From Rickettsiales bacterium (lineage in GTDB: Bacteria > Pseudomonadota > Alphaproteobacteria > Rickettsiales > UBA1997), in NCBI GenBank assembly GCA_009693885.1, contig SHWK01000005.1, positions 1 to 22,675 of the forward strand: a stretch of 22,675 nt of DNA. The letters run 5' to 3'. Shown here piece by piece: positions 1 through 6,982 of the stretch. The notes beneath the pieces are model-generated. The model was not told the DNA's origin and did not search any database. It saw nothing but the letters and a program-made list of their open reading frames with translations. A program made the translations under genes and the position numbers. The stretch's first letter is position 1, and each line of letters begins with the position of its first letter.

Positions 1-142
1 GGTTTTTGTTTCGCGCTTACGCAAAGATCCTAGTGTTGCTAATGGTTTGGCAATGTGGGTTGTTGCTGATAATTTGCGCAAAGGTGCCGCGTTAAATGCT
101 GTGCAAATTGCTGAAGTTTTAGTGAAGAAATTCGGATTGTAG
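1..142 (+). CDS. asd: Aspartate-semialdehyde dehydrogenase, C-terminal end (partial)
   Basis: Reading from base 2 gives 46 residues ending in TAG at 140-142. The peptide contains NGLAMWVVADNLRKGAALNA followed by VQIAEVL, which is the closing segment of the Asd dimerisation/catalytic domain (family pattern NGLA-W-V--D-LRKGAALNAVQIAE). Asd reduces aspartyl-4-phosphate to the semialdehyde, the branch point to lysine/diaminopimelate, threonine and methionine. DAP would feed the peptidoglycan pathway represented here by murF and mraY. The 5' part lies outside the window, so catalytic Cys and His cannot be checked. The gene converges with pheT across a 208-bp gap, and no strong terminator is visible after the stop. 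The family call is firm because the conserved block is nearly intact. Confidence 0.9.
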   Translation, partial: VFVSRLRKDPSVANGLAMWVVADNLRKGAALNAVQIAEVLVKKFGL

Positions 143-350
143 ATTAGGCACTGCAAATCGCGGCGAAAAATTCGATTTACCACTTTCTAATTTTTGGTAA
201 CCAATCCCTTTTGACCGCCTTTTATTTTTTCATTAACTTGGCTGGACATATGCGTAGAGAGCTCTAACTGCCGCGATTGTTGTTTAATGTTTGAACCATC
301 ATCTGGCACAAAATTAATTTTCAACTAATACGAAGCAAGATCAAAAACAA
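143..350. other. Convergent intergenic gap asd/pheT
   Basis: This 208-bp AT-rich gap lies between the 3' ends of asd (+) and pheT (-). It holds a 6-bp inverted repeat AAATCG/CGATTT at about 157-180, which could be a weak terminator stem, but no clear T-run follows. A 45-codon open frame on the minus strand (324 down to 187, TTG start) is present, but I recognise no family in it and do not call it a gene. Confidence 0.4.
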
Positions 351-2756
351 CTAAGCGCTTCTAAGCTCAGCATTGCATGTTTTTGCAACAGCATCAATAA
401 TTTTTTTGCTTAAGAGATCAATTTCTTCCGAGGTTAATGTTTTCTCAAGCGGCTGAATTAGAGCGCGCAGAGCAATTGATTTTTTGCCTTCTACAATGTT
501 TTTTCCGCTATAAATATCAAAAATATCAACTTGCTTGATGAGCTGCTTATCGCAATTTTCAATAGTTTTTATTAGATCACCAATCGTTTGCGATTTATCT
601 AACAAAAACGCGAAATCACGCTCTACCGTAGGAAGATCATTCGCCGCAAAAGATTTTTTTGTAGCAGATTTTTGTGATTGTTGCATAAAATTTTGCGGCA
701 AAGCATCGACAAAAATTTCAAAAGTATTGATCGCAGTTTTTATATCAAATTTTTTAGCAATTTTTGGATGAATTTCACCAAAATATCCAATAATATTTTT
801 GCCTAATTTTAATGCCGCTGATCTGTGCGGATGATAATATTTAGGAGCTTCTGCGGCACTAATTTGCAAGCTCGAACCCTTTAATCCAAAAATTTCTACA
901 ACATCAAATAAATCTTTTTTTACATCAAAAATATCGAAAGCTCTTTGATCATTATAGTGATTTTGTCCTTTATTTTTACCAGCCCTCAAGCCGCCAATCA
1001 TAAGCCTTTGCGACCTTTCATCAATATCAGAAAAAACTTTGCCAATTTCAAAAAATGAAATATCACTAAAATTGCGTAAATAATTTTTTTGATATGATTG
1101 AATTAAACCAATCAATAAATTAGGGCGCATGTGATCAAGATCAGCGCTAATTGGATTCGCCAACATTAATTGTGGCTTTATTTGTGCAAAAATCTCCACT
1201 AAATTGTGATCACAAAATGACCAATTGATATTTTCAACAAAACCGCCCGCAATCAATGCAGCTCTGGTTTTATCAAAAATATCATCAGAAAACTTTGTTG
1301 GAAAAATATCAATTTTTTGTGGCTGAATTTTATCATAACCATAAATTCTAATCACCTCTTCAACCAAATCACATGGCCCCTCTATATCATGACGATGCGA
1401 TGGAATAGTGACTAAAAATTTATCAACAGAAATTTTTTCTGGAGTAAATTGTAATTTTTGCAAAATCTCTAGAGCCTTATCTGAAGCCACTGCAACGCCT
1501 GTGCGTTTTTTAATTAGAGCTAAATCAAATTCAATTTTTTTCACCGCAACTGCAGCACCTTTCACCAGTTCTATTTCACTAACTTCGCCACCACAAATTT
1601 CAAGAATCAACTGCGTTGCAAAATCAATCCCCTGCTGGCATGAAGCCGTATCAACACCGCGCTCAAAACGATAGCGTGCATCACTTAAAATATTTAAAGC
1701 ACGGCCAGTTGTGGCCACAGAAACAGAATTAAAATATGCGGCCTCAAGCAAAATTTCACTAGTAGTCAAATCACATGATGAATTGCTAGAACCAATAATA
1801 CCAGCGATTCCAACCGCTTTTTCATCATCAGAAATTACTAACATTTTTTCATCTAAAATATGTTCTTCATTTTTTAATGATATGATTTCTTCGCCCAAAC
1901 GCGCTAAACGAATATGCAGCGAACCCTTAATTTTAGAGGCATCATAAGCATGCATTGGCCTATTTAAACAAAGCATTACATAATTAGTAACATCAACAAC
2001 TGCAGAAATTGAATTAGCTCCAACGCTTGCCAGTTGATCCTTCAGCCATTTTGGTGATTCACAATTTTTGATATTTTTTATAACACGAAAGGCAGCAAGA
2101 TTGCAAAGCTCAGGAGCATGATTTTCGAACTTAATTGGTAAAGCAAATTGCCCAGCTTCTTTTTTTATAGAGAATTTTTGTAACTCTCCTAAGCCAGCAG
2201 CAGCAAGGTCATGCGCGATTCCATAAACACCTAAACAATCACCACGATTTGGCGTGACATTGATTTCGATTACCGCATCATTTTTGTTAAAAATTGCAGT
2301 AATTTTTGTGCCGATAGCAAATTTTTCATCAATTTCAATAATGCCTTCATCGCCCTCTCCCAAGCCTAATTCTTTGGCTGAACACAACATTCCGTTACTT
2401 TCAACTCCAGCAATTTTTGCTTTTTTTATTACCATGCCATTAGCTGGAATAACCGCGCCGATCATAGCATAGGCCACTTTTATTCCTTCGCGAGCATTGG
2501 CAGCTCCACAAATAATTTGCAAAAGTTGATTGGGCTTGCCATCAACAGCCACCTCAACTTGACAGATTCTTAACTTGTCAGAATTTTCGTGTTTTTTTGC
2601 TTCAATAATTTTTGCAACCGAGAAAAAAGAAAGTGATTTGGCTTGATCTTCGCAAGATTCAACTTCAAGACCAATATTTGTAAGAGTAGTGCAAACCTGC
2701 TCAACTGTAGCGTTAGTATCTAAATATTGCTTAAGCCAAGAGAGTGTGAATTTCAT
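351..2756 (-). CDS. pheT: Phenylalanyl-tRNA synthetase beta subunit
   Basis: This is the beta chain of the cytoplasmic alpha2-beta2 enzyme that charges tRNA-Phe; the catalytic centre is in PheS, and PheT supplies tRNA binding and editing. The 801 residues match the usual full-length beta chain. The N-terminal MKFTLSWLKQYLD is followed by an EMAP/OB-type tRNA-binding domain at roughly 40-150 (HENSDKLRICQV, ICGAANAR, SNGMLCSAKELGLGE). Next come the B3/4 editing domain (GANSISAVVDVTNYVM, RPMHAYD), the B5 domain (about 400-475, DIEGPCDLVEEVIRIYGYD), a synthetase-like core and a C-terminal FDX-ACB anticodon-binding domain (DLPTVERDFAFLLD). It starts 11 bases after the atpF stop, so it is probably co-transcribed with the F0 genes. 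The usual partner pheS is not next to it or elsewhere in this window. No Shine-Dalgarno precedes the ATG. Confidence 0.97.
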   Translation of the reverse strand: MKFTLSWLKQYLDTNATVEQVCTTLTNIGLEVESCEDQAKSLSFFSVAKIIEAKKHENSDKLRICQVEVAVDGKPNQLLQIICGAANAREGIKVAYAMIGAVIPANGMVIKKAKIAGVESNGMLCSAKELGLGEGDEGIIEIDEKFAIGTKITAIFNKNDAVIEINVTPNRGDCLGVYGIAHDLAAAGLGELQKFSIKKEAGQFALPIKFENHAPELCNLAAFRVIKNIKNCESPKWLKDQLASVGANSISAVVDVTNYVMLCLNRPMHAYDASKIKGSLHIRLARLGEEIISLKNEEHILDEKMLVISDDEKAVGIAGIIGSSNSSCDLTTSEILLEAAYFNSVSVATTGRALNILSDARYRFERGVDTASCQQGIDFATQLILEICGGEVSEIELVKGAAVAVKKIEFDLALIKKRTGVAVASDKALEILQKLQFTPEKISVDKFLVTIPSHRHDIEGPCDLVEEVIRIYGYDKIQPQKIDIFPTKFSDDIFDKTRAALIAGGFVENINWSFCDHNLVEIFAQIKPQLMLANPISADLDHMRPNLLIGLIQSYQKNYLRNFSDISFFEIGKVFSDIDERSQRLMIGGLRAGKNKGQNHYNDQRAFDIFDVKKDLFDVVEIFGLKGSSLQISAAEAPKYYHPHRSAALKLGKNIIGYFGEIHPKIAKKFDIKTAINTFEIFVDALPQNFMQQSQKSATKKSFAANDLPTVERDFAFLLDKSQTIGDLIKTIENCDKQLIKQVDIFDIYSGKNIVEGKKSIALRALIQPLEKTLTSEEIDLLSKKIIDAVAKTCNAELRSA

Positions 2757-2767
2757 TTAAATATATA

Positions 2768-3244
2768 TTAATGAACCAGCTTGCTAACGCTATCTGTAGC
2801 CTTTTTGACTAAATTGCTAGCTTGGCTTTTTTGTAAATTATGCATGTTACTTTGCACAGTTTGTAAAGCTGAATCAATAATTTTGATTTTGATTTCACGC
2901 ATTGCACTTTCTTGCTCTTGTTTGATACGATTTTCAACAGCAACCATTTTTTTTGCAATTTCAACTTCTGCCAATTTTAGCGCTTCTGCAAAATATTTTT
3001 GCGCTTCAATCGCAGAATCTTTAACTAAATTATCAGCAAAAACGATTGCTTCTTTGTAGCGCTCTTCACTAGCAACAAGCATTCTTGCGGCTCGCTCCTT
3101 CATTTCTTTTGCCCCTAAAAGATCTTCAGATATTTGTTTTGATTTAGCATCAAGTTGTTTAACAATAATTGGAGCGACGTGCCTCACAATCAAAGAAACA
3201 AAGCCTAAAAATGCTATTGCGAGCCAAAATCTTTCGTCAAACAT
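2768..3244 (-). CDS. atpF: ATP synthase F0 subunit b
   Basis: This is one of the two peripheral-stalk chains that hold F1 static against the rotating c-ring. The 158-residue protein has the expected short N-terminal membrane helix (FDERFWLAIAFLGFVSLIV, about 3-22). A long charged alpha-helical region follows, running to the C-terminus and suited to a right-handed coiled coil with b'. FDERFW- at the N-terminus is typical of alphaproteobacterial b subunits. It lies 3 bases after the atpF' stop and 11 bases before pheT. Having both b and b' encoded side by side is known from alphaproteobacteria, cyanobacteria and chloroplasts. The F1 genes (atpHAGDC) are not in the window. Confidence 0.9.
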   Translation of the reverse strand: MFDERFWLAIAFLGFVSLIVRHVAPIIVKQLDAKSKQISEDLLGAKEMKERAARMLVASEERYKEAIVFADNLVKDSAIEAQKYFAEALKLAEVEIAKKMVAVENRIKQEQESAMREIKIKIIDSALQTVQSNMHNLQKSQASNLVKKATDSVSKLVH

Positions 3245-3247
3245 ATA

Positions 3248-3682
3248 TTAAGAATTAAAAATTTTATTTTGTGTTAATGTTACTAATTTTTCAATAGCAG
3301 AGCGGTTTTGTGTATCTGAATTGGTAATCATTTTGTCTATTTCTGCTTTCGATTTTTCAATTAAATTTTCAGCGGTGATTTTGAATTCTTCAACGAATTT
3401 TTCTTTGCGCTGAGCCGCTTCTTTGACAGCTGTATCCATGACTGTTTTATATTTTAAATCTGCCTCGCGCAAAATTTCATCTGTTTTGGTTCTAGAGGCG
3501 TCATTTTGCTCATTGAGAGATTCTGCCGATAAAAGATCATCACTTACAACATTTTTTCTATCAGCGATAATGCCGCGAATTCTAGGCAGGATAACGCTTG
3601 CCATAAAATAATAAAGCACAAAAAAACAAATGCTAAACCAAAAAATTTGGGCACTATATGTTGTAAAATCGAATTGAGGCAT
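3248..3682 (-). CDS. atpF': ATP synthase F0 subunit b'
   Basis: This is the second, diverged peripheral-stalk chain, which would pair with the b subunit encoded just downstream. The 144 residues start MPQFDFTTYSAQIFWFSICFF, the usual opening of b' chains (PQFDF--Y--QIFW). A single membrane helix at about 10-30 is followed by a charged helical stalk with the LPRIRGIIADRK motif just after the membrane. Upstream, separated by 122 bp, is atpE; that gap carries a strong hairpin (3707-3738). The 3-base spacing to atpF suggests tight co-translation of the two stalk chains, consistent with their 1:1 stoichiometry. This gene is sometimes named atpG or atpX. Confidence 0.9.
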   Translation of the reverse strand: MPQFDFTTYSAQIFWFSICFFVLYYFMASVILPRIRGIIADRKNVVSDDLLSAESLNEQNDASRTKTDEILREADLKYKTVMDTAVKEAAQRKEKFVEEFKITAENLIEKSKAEIDKMITNSDTQNRSAIEKLVTLTQNKIFNS

Positions 3683-3706
3683 GTCTAAAATTAAAATAAA
3701 TGATCT

Positions 3707-3738
3707 AAATTTGGGAGCAAATTAATGCCCCCAAATTT
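3707..3738 (-). terminator. Hairpin between atpE and atpF' (partial terminator or mRNA-processing stem)
   Basis: The arms 3707-3719 and 3726-3738 are complementary in 12 of 13 positions, with a 6-base loop. The core is GGGGGCA/TGCTCCC with one A-C mismatch. It lies in the 122-bp gap downstream of atpE and upstream of atpF' in the direction of transcription. No clean U-run follows on the minus strand, so full termination is unlikely. A plausible role, inferred, is to protect or attenuate the upstream transcript so that more subunit c (about 10-15 copies per complex) is made than b and b' (one each). Confidence 0.5.
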
Positions 3739-3804
3739 TTATAGCGAATTTATAGCAATAGCGCGAACGCCCTAATATAAAACAAGGGCGTAGCAACCAT
3801 AAAA

Positions 3805-4032
3805 TTATTTTGAAAACAAGATCAAGAAAGCAAGAAGTACTGCAAAGATACCCATTGCTTCAGCAAGACCAACAGCGATATAGATGTATTTTTCAATTTT
3901 GCTAGCAGCAGAAGGATTTCTTGCCAAGCTGTTGAAAAAGCCAGAGAAGATGTTTCCGATTGCAATTGCCGCGCCAGCCATGCCTATTGAGCACAAACCA
4001 ACACCGATATATTTAAGAGCTACTAATTCCAT
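3805..4032 (-). CDS. atpE: ATP synthase F0 subunit c
   Basis: This proteolipid forms the rotating c-ring in the inner membrane. The 75 residues fold as two helices (about 9-33 and 48-73). They are joined by the polar loop ARNPSAASKI, which contacts F1 gamma/epsilon. Glu58 in GLAEAMGIF is the ion-binding carboxylate. The next residue is Ala rather than Ser/Thr, and helix 1 lacks the Gln of sodium-specific rings, so proton coupling is expected. Helix 1 carries the packed small residues GMAGAAIAIGN typical of c subunits. It is flanked by larger gaps (148 bp upstream, 122 bp downstream) than the rest of the operon. This fits separate tuning of its expression. Confidence 0.96.
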   Translation of the reverse strand: MELVALKYIGVGLCSIGMAGAAIAIGNIFSGFFNSLARNPSAASKIEKYIYIAVGLAEAMGIFAVLLAFLILFSK

Positions 4033-4060
4033 TTTGTTATAAAATTAAGTTGATATTGAA

Positions 4061-4119
4061 GCAGAAATTCTGCCTTAGTAAATGAGCATTAAAGTTAAAC
4101 TAATAGATGAGGAATTATA
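4061..4119 (-). promoter_or_regulatory. Candidate internal promoter and leader hairpin for atpE
   Basis: On the minus strand a consensus -10 hexamer TATAAT lies at 4119-4114, placing a start near 4107 and giving atpE a leader of about 75 bases. The -35 is poor. A small hairpin, GCAGA/TCTGC with a 3-base loop, lies at 4061-4073, about 29 bases before the start codon. In AT-rich DNA a single TATAAT can occur by chance, so this is only a candidate, supported by the unusually long atpB-atpE gap. Confidence 0.3.
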
Positions 4120-4180
4120 ATGAAGAACCTTAATTCTGTATGTCTCACCAATTGTCTTGTTTAATAACCCATTATTCTTT

Positions 4181-5035
4181 TTAATGCGCTCTAGTGACTT
4201 CGCCCAAATAAGCGCAAACTAGAATTGCAAAAATATATGCTTGAAGCACTGCTACAAATGTTTCGAATCCAATCATAACGATGCTGAATAAAAATGGCAA
4301 AGTGCCAAAAATTACTCCCAGGGAAATTATAAAACCAGCCACTACTTTAAGTAATACATGACCCGCGACCATGTTAGCAAAAAGACGAACTGAGAGCGTA
4401 ATTGGGCGAATTAAAAATGACAAGAGCTCAATAAAAAATATAATTGGCGCCATCCAGAGCGGCACTCCACTAGGCAAAAACATATGCAAAAAACCAAGAA
4501 ATCCATTGCGCCAAATTGCAAAAATTGTAACCGTAGTAAAAGAAAGAATTGCTAGTGAGAAGCTAACGACCACTTGGCTTGTTGCTGTGAATGAATAAGG
4601 CGCCATCCCCAAAATATTGCATATCAAAATAAAAGTGAATAGGCAAAAAACTAATGGAAAGAATTTATTTCCTTCATTGCCGATGCTACTTTTAACCATA
4701 TCAATCACAAAATTATACATTCCTTCAGCGATCACTTGTAATCTTGATGGAATTAGTGATTTTCTTTTAGTGGCAATATGCAAGAATAAAATTGCAATTG
4801 CAGTAGCTAAAATCATGTAAAGCGCTGAGTTTGTAAGGCTTAGGTCGATTGAGCCAAAATTAAAATCGAAGATTTTTTTTACTTCAAACTGACTAAGTGG
4901 GGTATGTGCATCATGAGCAACACCTTCTGTAGCGTGGCTTGCCCCACTATTCACACTAGGAATTTCTTCTAAATGAGACACTGTTTTTTCTACTGATATT
5001 GTTTTTGCTGACATTCTAAATAAAATATTTTGCAA
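4181..5035 (-). CDS. atpB: ATP synthase F0 subunit a
   Basis: Subunit a carries the two proton half-channels next to the c-ring. The 284 residues begin with a hydrophilic leader of about 65 residues, then five to six membrane helices. Arg217 in SVRLFANMVAGH is the essential arginine that releases the proton from c-Glu58. The closing FETFVAVLQAYIFAILVCAYLG block contains the conserved channel Glu and Gln. The chosen start is 5035; an internal ATG at 5014 (residue 8) is equally possible because neither has a Shine-Dalgarno. It is the first gene of the operon, and atpI, which often precedes atpB, is absent. It is divergent from the IalB-family gene with only 51 bp between them. Confidence 0.96.
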   Translation of the reverse strand: MQNILFRMSAKTISVEKTVSHLEEIPSVNSGASHATEGVAHDAHTPLSQFEVKKIFDFNFGSIDLSLTNSALYMILATAIAILFLHIATKRKSLIPSRLQVIAEGMYNFVIDMVKSSIGNEGNKFFPLVFCLFTFILICNILGMAPYSFTATSQVVVSFSLAILSFTTVTIFAIWRNGFLGFLHMFLPSGVPLWMAPIIFFIELLSFLIRPITLSVRLFANMVAGHVLLKVVAGFIISLGVIFGTLPFLFSIVMIGFETFVAVLQAYIFAILVCAYLGEVTRAH

Positions 5036-5058
5036 TTGCTAAAAATTTAAAGATAAAG

Positions 5059-5085
5059 ATTATCATTAAAAACTAAAAAAGTCAA
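5059..5085 (-). promoter_or_regulatory. Candidate promoter of the atpBEF'F-pheT operon
   Basis: Minus-strand hexamers TTGACT (5085-5080) and GATAAT (5064-5059) each match the sigma-70 consensus at 5 of 6 positions. The spacer is 15 bases, slightly short. Transcription would begin near 5052, just upstream of either atpB start. The -35 box abuts the divergent start codon at 5087, so the two promoters must overlap or the rightward one must lie within atpB. Confidence 0.4.
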
Positions 5086-5086
5086 T

Positions 5087-5623
5087 ATGGCGGTTCTAAT
5101 AACATGTTTTACTCTTTGGACTCGATTCACTGCTTTTTGCGGTGCTTTTTTGCTATTTTATTGCCTCTCTCAACCCATTGATAGTGCTAATGCCGCAGAT
5201 TTACAGGCTAAATTTCAGGATTGGAGCGTATTTAAAAGTAATCGCGGTGATAAAGTTGTATGCTATGCCGTATCCCTACCCATAAGGAAAGAGGATAATT
5301 TTTTGCATCGCGGCGAACCTTATTTATTGGTAACAAATTTAGCTAATGATTCTGACGAAATTAGCGTCTCATCTGGCTTTATCTACAAACAAACTTCTGA
5401 TATTCAGATGTCATTTGGATCTAAAAAATTCTATTTATTTCCTTATATGGCGATTGCTTGGGCTAGTGATAACAATGATGATCTTGACATAATTAAAGAA
5501 ATGCAGAAAAGTGAGGAAGTAACAATTGTTGGAACTGCGCGTGATAATAAAATTTCTAACGATACATATTCTTTAATTGGCTTTGCGCAGGCTTACGCTA
5601 AACTTAAAGAGATTTGCAAATAA
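5087..5623 (+). CDS. IalB-family (invasion-associated locus B-like) exported protein
   Basis: The 178-residue protein has an N-terminal hydrophobic segment (about 15-28) and a probable signal-peptidase site after ANA (about residue 36). It is therefore likely periplasmic or surface-associated. The mature part follows the IalB family pattern in order: FQDWSVF, VVCYAVSLP, RGEPYLLVT, DEISVSSGFIY, FYLFPYMAIAWA, IIKEMQKSEEVTIVG, DTYSLIGFAQAYAKLKEIC. The two cysteines (in VVCYA and the C-terminal EICK) are at the usual family positions and may form a disulphide. IalB was named for erythrocyte invasion in Bartonella, but homologues are widespread in non-pathogenic alphaproteobacteria. The family name therefore does not show virulence. 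The next gene starts 3 bases downstream. Confidence 0.8.
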   Translation: MAVLITCFTLWTRFTAFCGAFLLFYCLSQPIDSANAADLQAKFQDWSVFKSNRGDKVVCYAVSLPIRKEDNFLHRGEPYLLVTNLANDSDEISVSSGFIYKQTSDIQMSFGSKKFYLFPYMAIAWASDNNDDLDIIKEMQKSEEVTIVGTARDNKISNDTYSLIGFAQAYAKLKEICK

Positions 5624-5626
5624 TTT

Positions 5627-6142
5627 ATGATTGATTTTTTACTCCTCCACAAAATATCACCGTTATTGATAATTATTGCTGGTATTTTTCTATTTATTAT
5701 ATTTGCACGAATATTGTTATCCTTATTTATTGCAGTTGCTCAGGCGATTTATGGTGGATCAATTAAAACCGCTGAATTTATCAAAAATGATTTAAAAAAA
5801 TTTATTAAAGAAGATGAAGAATTATTGCGCAAATTAGATGAGATTCCCAAAGCGCATTCTGCTGTAAGAGCTGATAAAATAGGCAAGTTGGCACCTAAGC
5901 AAGATTATGAATTAATCACTTCAGAACAACAGCAAAAAGAAAAAGCTGAGTTAGCTGAAACCAAAATTGTTGATATCGTGAAGCCGATTGGTTTCTGGAC
6001 TTCGGTGATTTTGGGACAAAAATTGACTTATTTGATACAGTCGGCGCAAATTATTAATAAGCGAGCGAATCGTGGATTTTGGGTTAGTATGGTTGAGGCT
6101 CAAGAGCAAGCGGCTGGGAAGCAACATGGTCGGACTCGGTAG
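5627..6142 (+). CDS. Unknown single-anchor membrane protein
   Basis: The 171-residue protein is not recognised. A long hydrophobic segment at about 11-43 (SPLLIIIAGIFLFIIFARIL and onward) is followed by a charged, probably helical region rich in Lys/Glu (about 50-115). A moderately hydrophobic, Trp-containing stretch (KPIGFWTSVILGQKLTYLI) comes next, then a basic C-terminus. It begins 3 bases after the IalB-family stop, so the two are almost certainly co-transcribed. The topology suggests an inner-membrane anchor with a large cytoplasmic or periplasmic helical part. The stop codon lies 2 bases before the inverted repeat at 6145-6205, which may end the transcript. Coding confidence rests on length, spacing and composition. 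Confidence 0.75.
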   Translation: MIDFLLLHKISPLLIIIAGIFLFIIFARILLSLFIAVAQAIYGGSIKTAEFIKNDLKKFIKEDEELLRKLDEIPKAHSAVRADKIGKLAPKQDYELITSEQQQKEKAELAETKIVDIVKPIGFWTSVILGQKLTYLIQSAQIINKRANRGFWVSMVEAQEQAAGKQHGRTR

Positions 6143-6144
6143 GC

Positions 6145-6205
6145 TCTTATAAGTTTATCAAAAGAGAAAATTCTAAGAAGATACTCTTTTGATAAACTTA
6201 TAAGA
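6145..6205. repeat. 22-bp perfect inverted repeat (palindromic element 1)
   Basis: The arms 6145-6166 and 6184-6205 are fully complementary over 22 bases. The left arm opens TCTTATAAGTTTATC and the right arm closes GATAAACTTATAAGA. The loop is 17 bases and holds a small near-palindrome TTCTAAGAA at 6171-6179. The stem is AT-rich. A run of eight T lies at 6215-6222, ten bases past the stem, so a terminator role is possible but the spacing is not canonical. It sits directly behind the stop codon at 6142. Confidence 0.85.
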
Positions 6206-6268
6206 ATCCCCTTGTTTTTTTTCACGAATTGTTAATTAATTCAGTATCAAAAACCAATTTAGAAAAAT

Positions 6269-6982
6269 ATGCGATTTTTTTATAGAATATTTTTATTCAT
6301 TACATTGCTTGGCCTCGCCAGTTGCAATAGATCGCCTCAGCAAACACAAATGAGAATTGTTGATTTGCAGGGCAATCCTCATAATGTTAAGATGAGAACT
6401 CCTGATTTAAACATGCAGGCTTTGGCAGCACAAGGAAATCTCTCTGAAGAAAAAATTAAAACTCAGCCCAATAAATCTGATGAGCCTCCAATGGCGCCAG
6501 TTGCGAGCAATAAATACTCTGACTCAGCTTCATCTTCTGAGGCGATTAAAAATACTTTGCGAATGCCAACTGATCCACAACAAGTTGCATCTAGCCCGGC
6601 TCAAGAAATTAACGAGGCGGATATTTTAACTGCTGACAATGGCGTAAACAATAAAGAACGCACTATCGAATATTCTCTCCATAAAAACAAATCAGAACCT
6701 GCGGCTATTGCTATAAAAGATGAGGTAGTTACAAAAAAACAAAAAGGAATTTTTGTGCAAACTGGCTCATTTAGTGTTTTACAGCGGGCTACAAATTCTT
6801 TGGAAGAAATTCAAAAATTTGCTAGCAAGGCGACTCCTGCCACAATTGAAGAAGCGCAAAGTGGTGATAAAACTGTTTATCGCGTTCTAATTGGACCCTT
6901 CCCTAGCAAGCAAAAAGCTACGGCAACCATTGCAAAACTTACTAAATCGGGACATCAAGCAATTATTGTAAAAAATAAATAA
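6269..6982 (+). CDS. SPOR-domain lipoprotein
   Basis: This is a 237-residue envelope lipoprotein. A short basic N-terminus and hydrophobic core end in the lipobox LASC, with Cys19 as the lipidated residue. After a conserved-looking stretch MRIVDLQGNPHNVKMRTPDL there is a long low-complexity linker (about 60-160). The C-terminal 75 residues form a SPOR domain (GIFVQTGSFSVLQRA, TVYRVLIGPFPSKQKA, LTKSGHQAIIV). SPOR domains bind denuded glycan strands at division sites. Many alphaproteobacteria encode an RlpA lytic transglycosylase (DPBB plus SPOR) just before a D,D-carboxypeptidase. This protein occupies that position but shows no DPBB domain. Its stop overlaps the next start by one base (TAATG), implying translational coupling. 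Confidence 0.85.
   Translation: MRFFYRIFLFITLLGLASCNRSPQQTQMRIVDLQGNPHNVKMRTPDLNMQALAAQGNLSEEKIKTQPNKSDEPPMAPVASNKYSDSASSSEAIKNTLRMPTDPQQVASSPAQEINEADILTADNGVNNKERTIEYSLHKNKSEPAAIAIKDEVVTKKQKGIFVQTGSFSVLQRATNSLEEIQKFASKATPATIEEAQSGDKTVYRVLIGPFPSKQKATATIAKLTKSGHQAIIVKNK

Noticed and set aside
255..266. Small near-palindrome TAGAGAGCTCTA between asd and pheT
   Set aside because: Only 5 bp per arm with a 2-base centre; this is within chance expectation and has no supporting context.
187..324. 45-codon open frame on the minus strand just after pheT, starting with TTG
   Set aside because: No recognised family, no promoter or ribosome-binding site, and short frames of this length are expected by chance in a 208-bp AT-rich gap. 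It could be a gene remnant but cannot be supported.
3805..4032. Possible sodium-coupled c subunit
   Set aside because: The ion-site Glu58 is followed by Ala, and helix 1 has no Gln at the sodium-ligand position. This is the proton type.
5087..5623. Calling the IalB-family gene a virulence factor
   Set aside because: The family is widespread in free-living alphaproteobacteria, and the name reflects one Bartonella study system.
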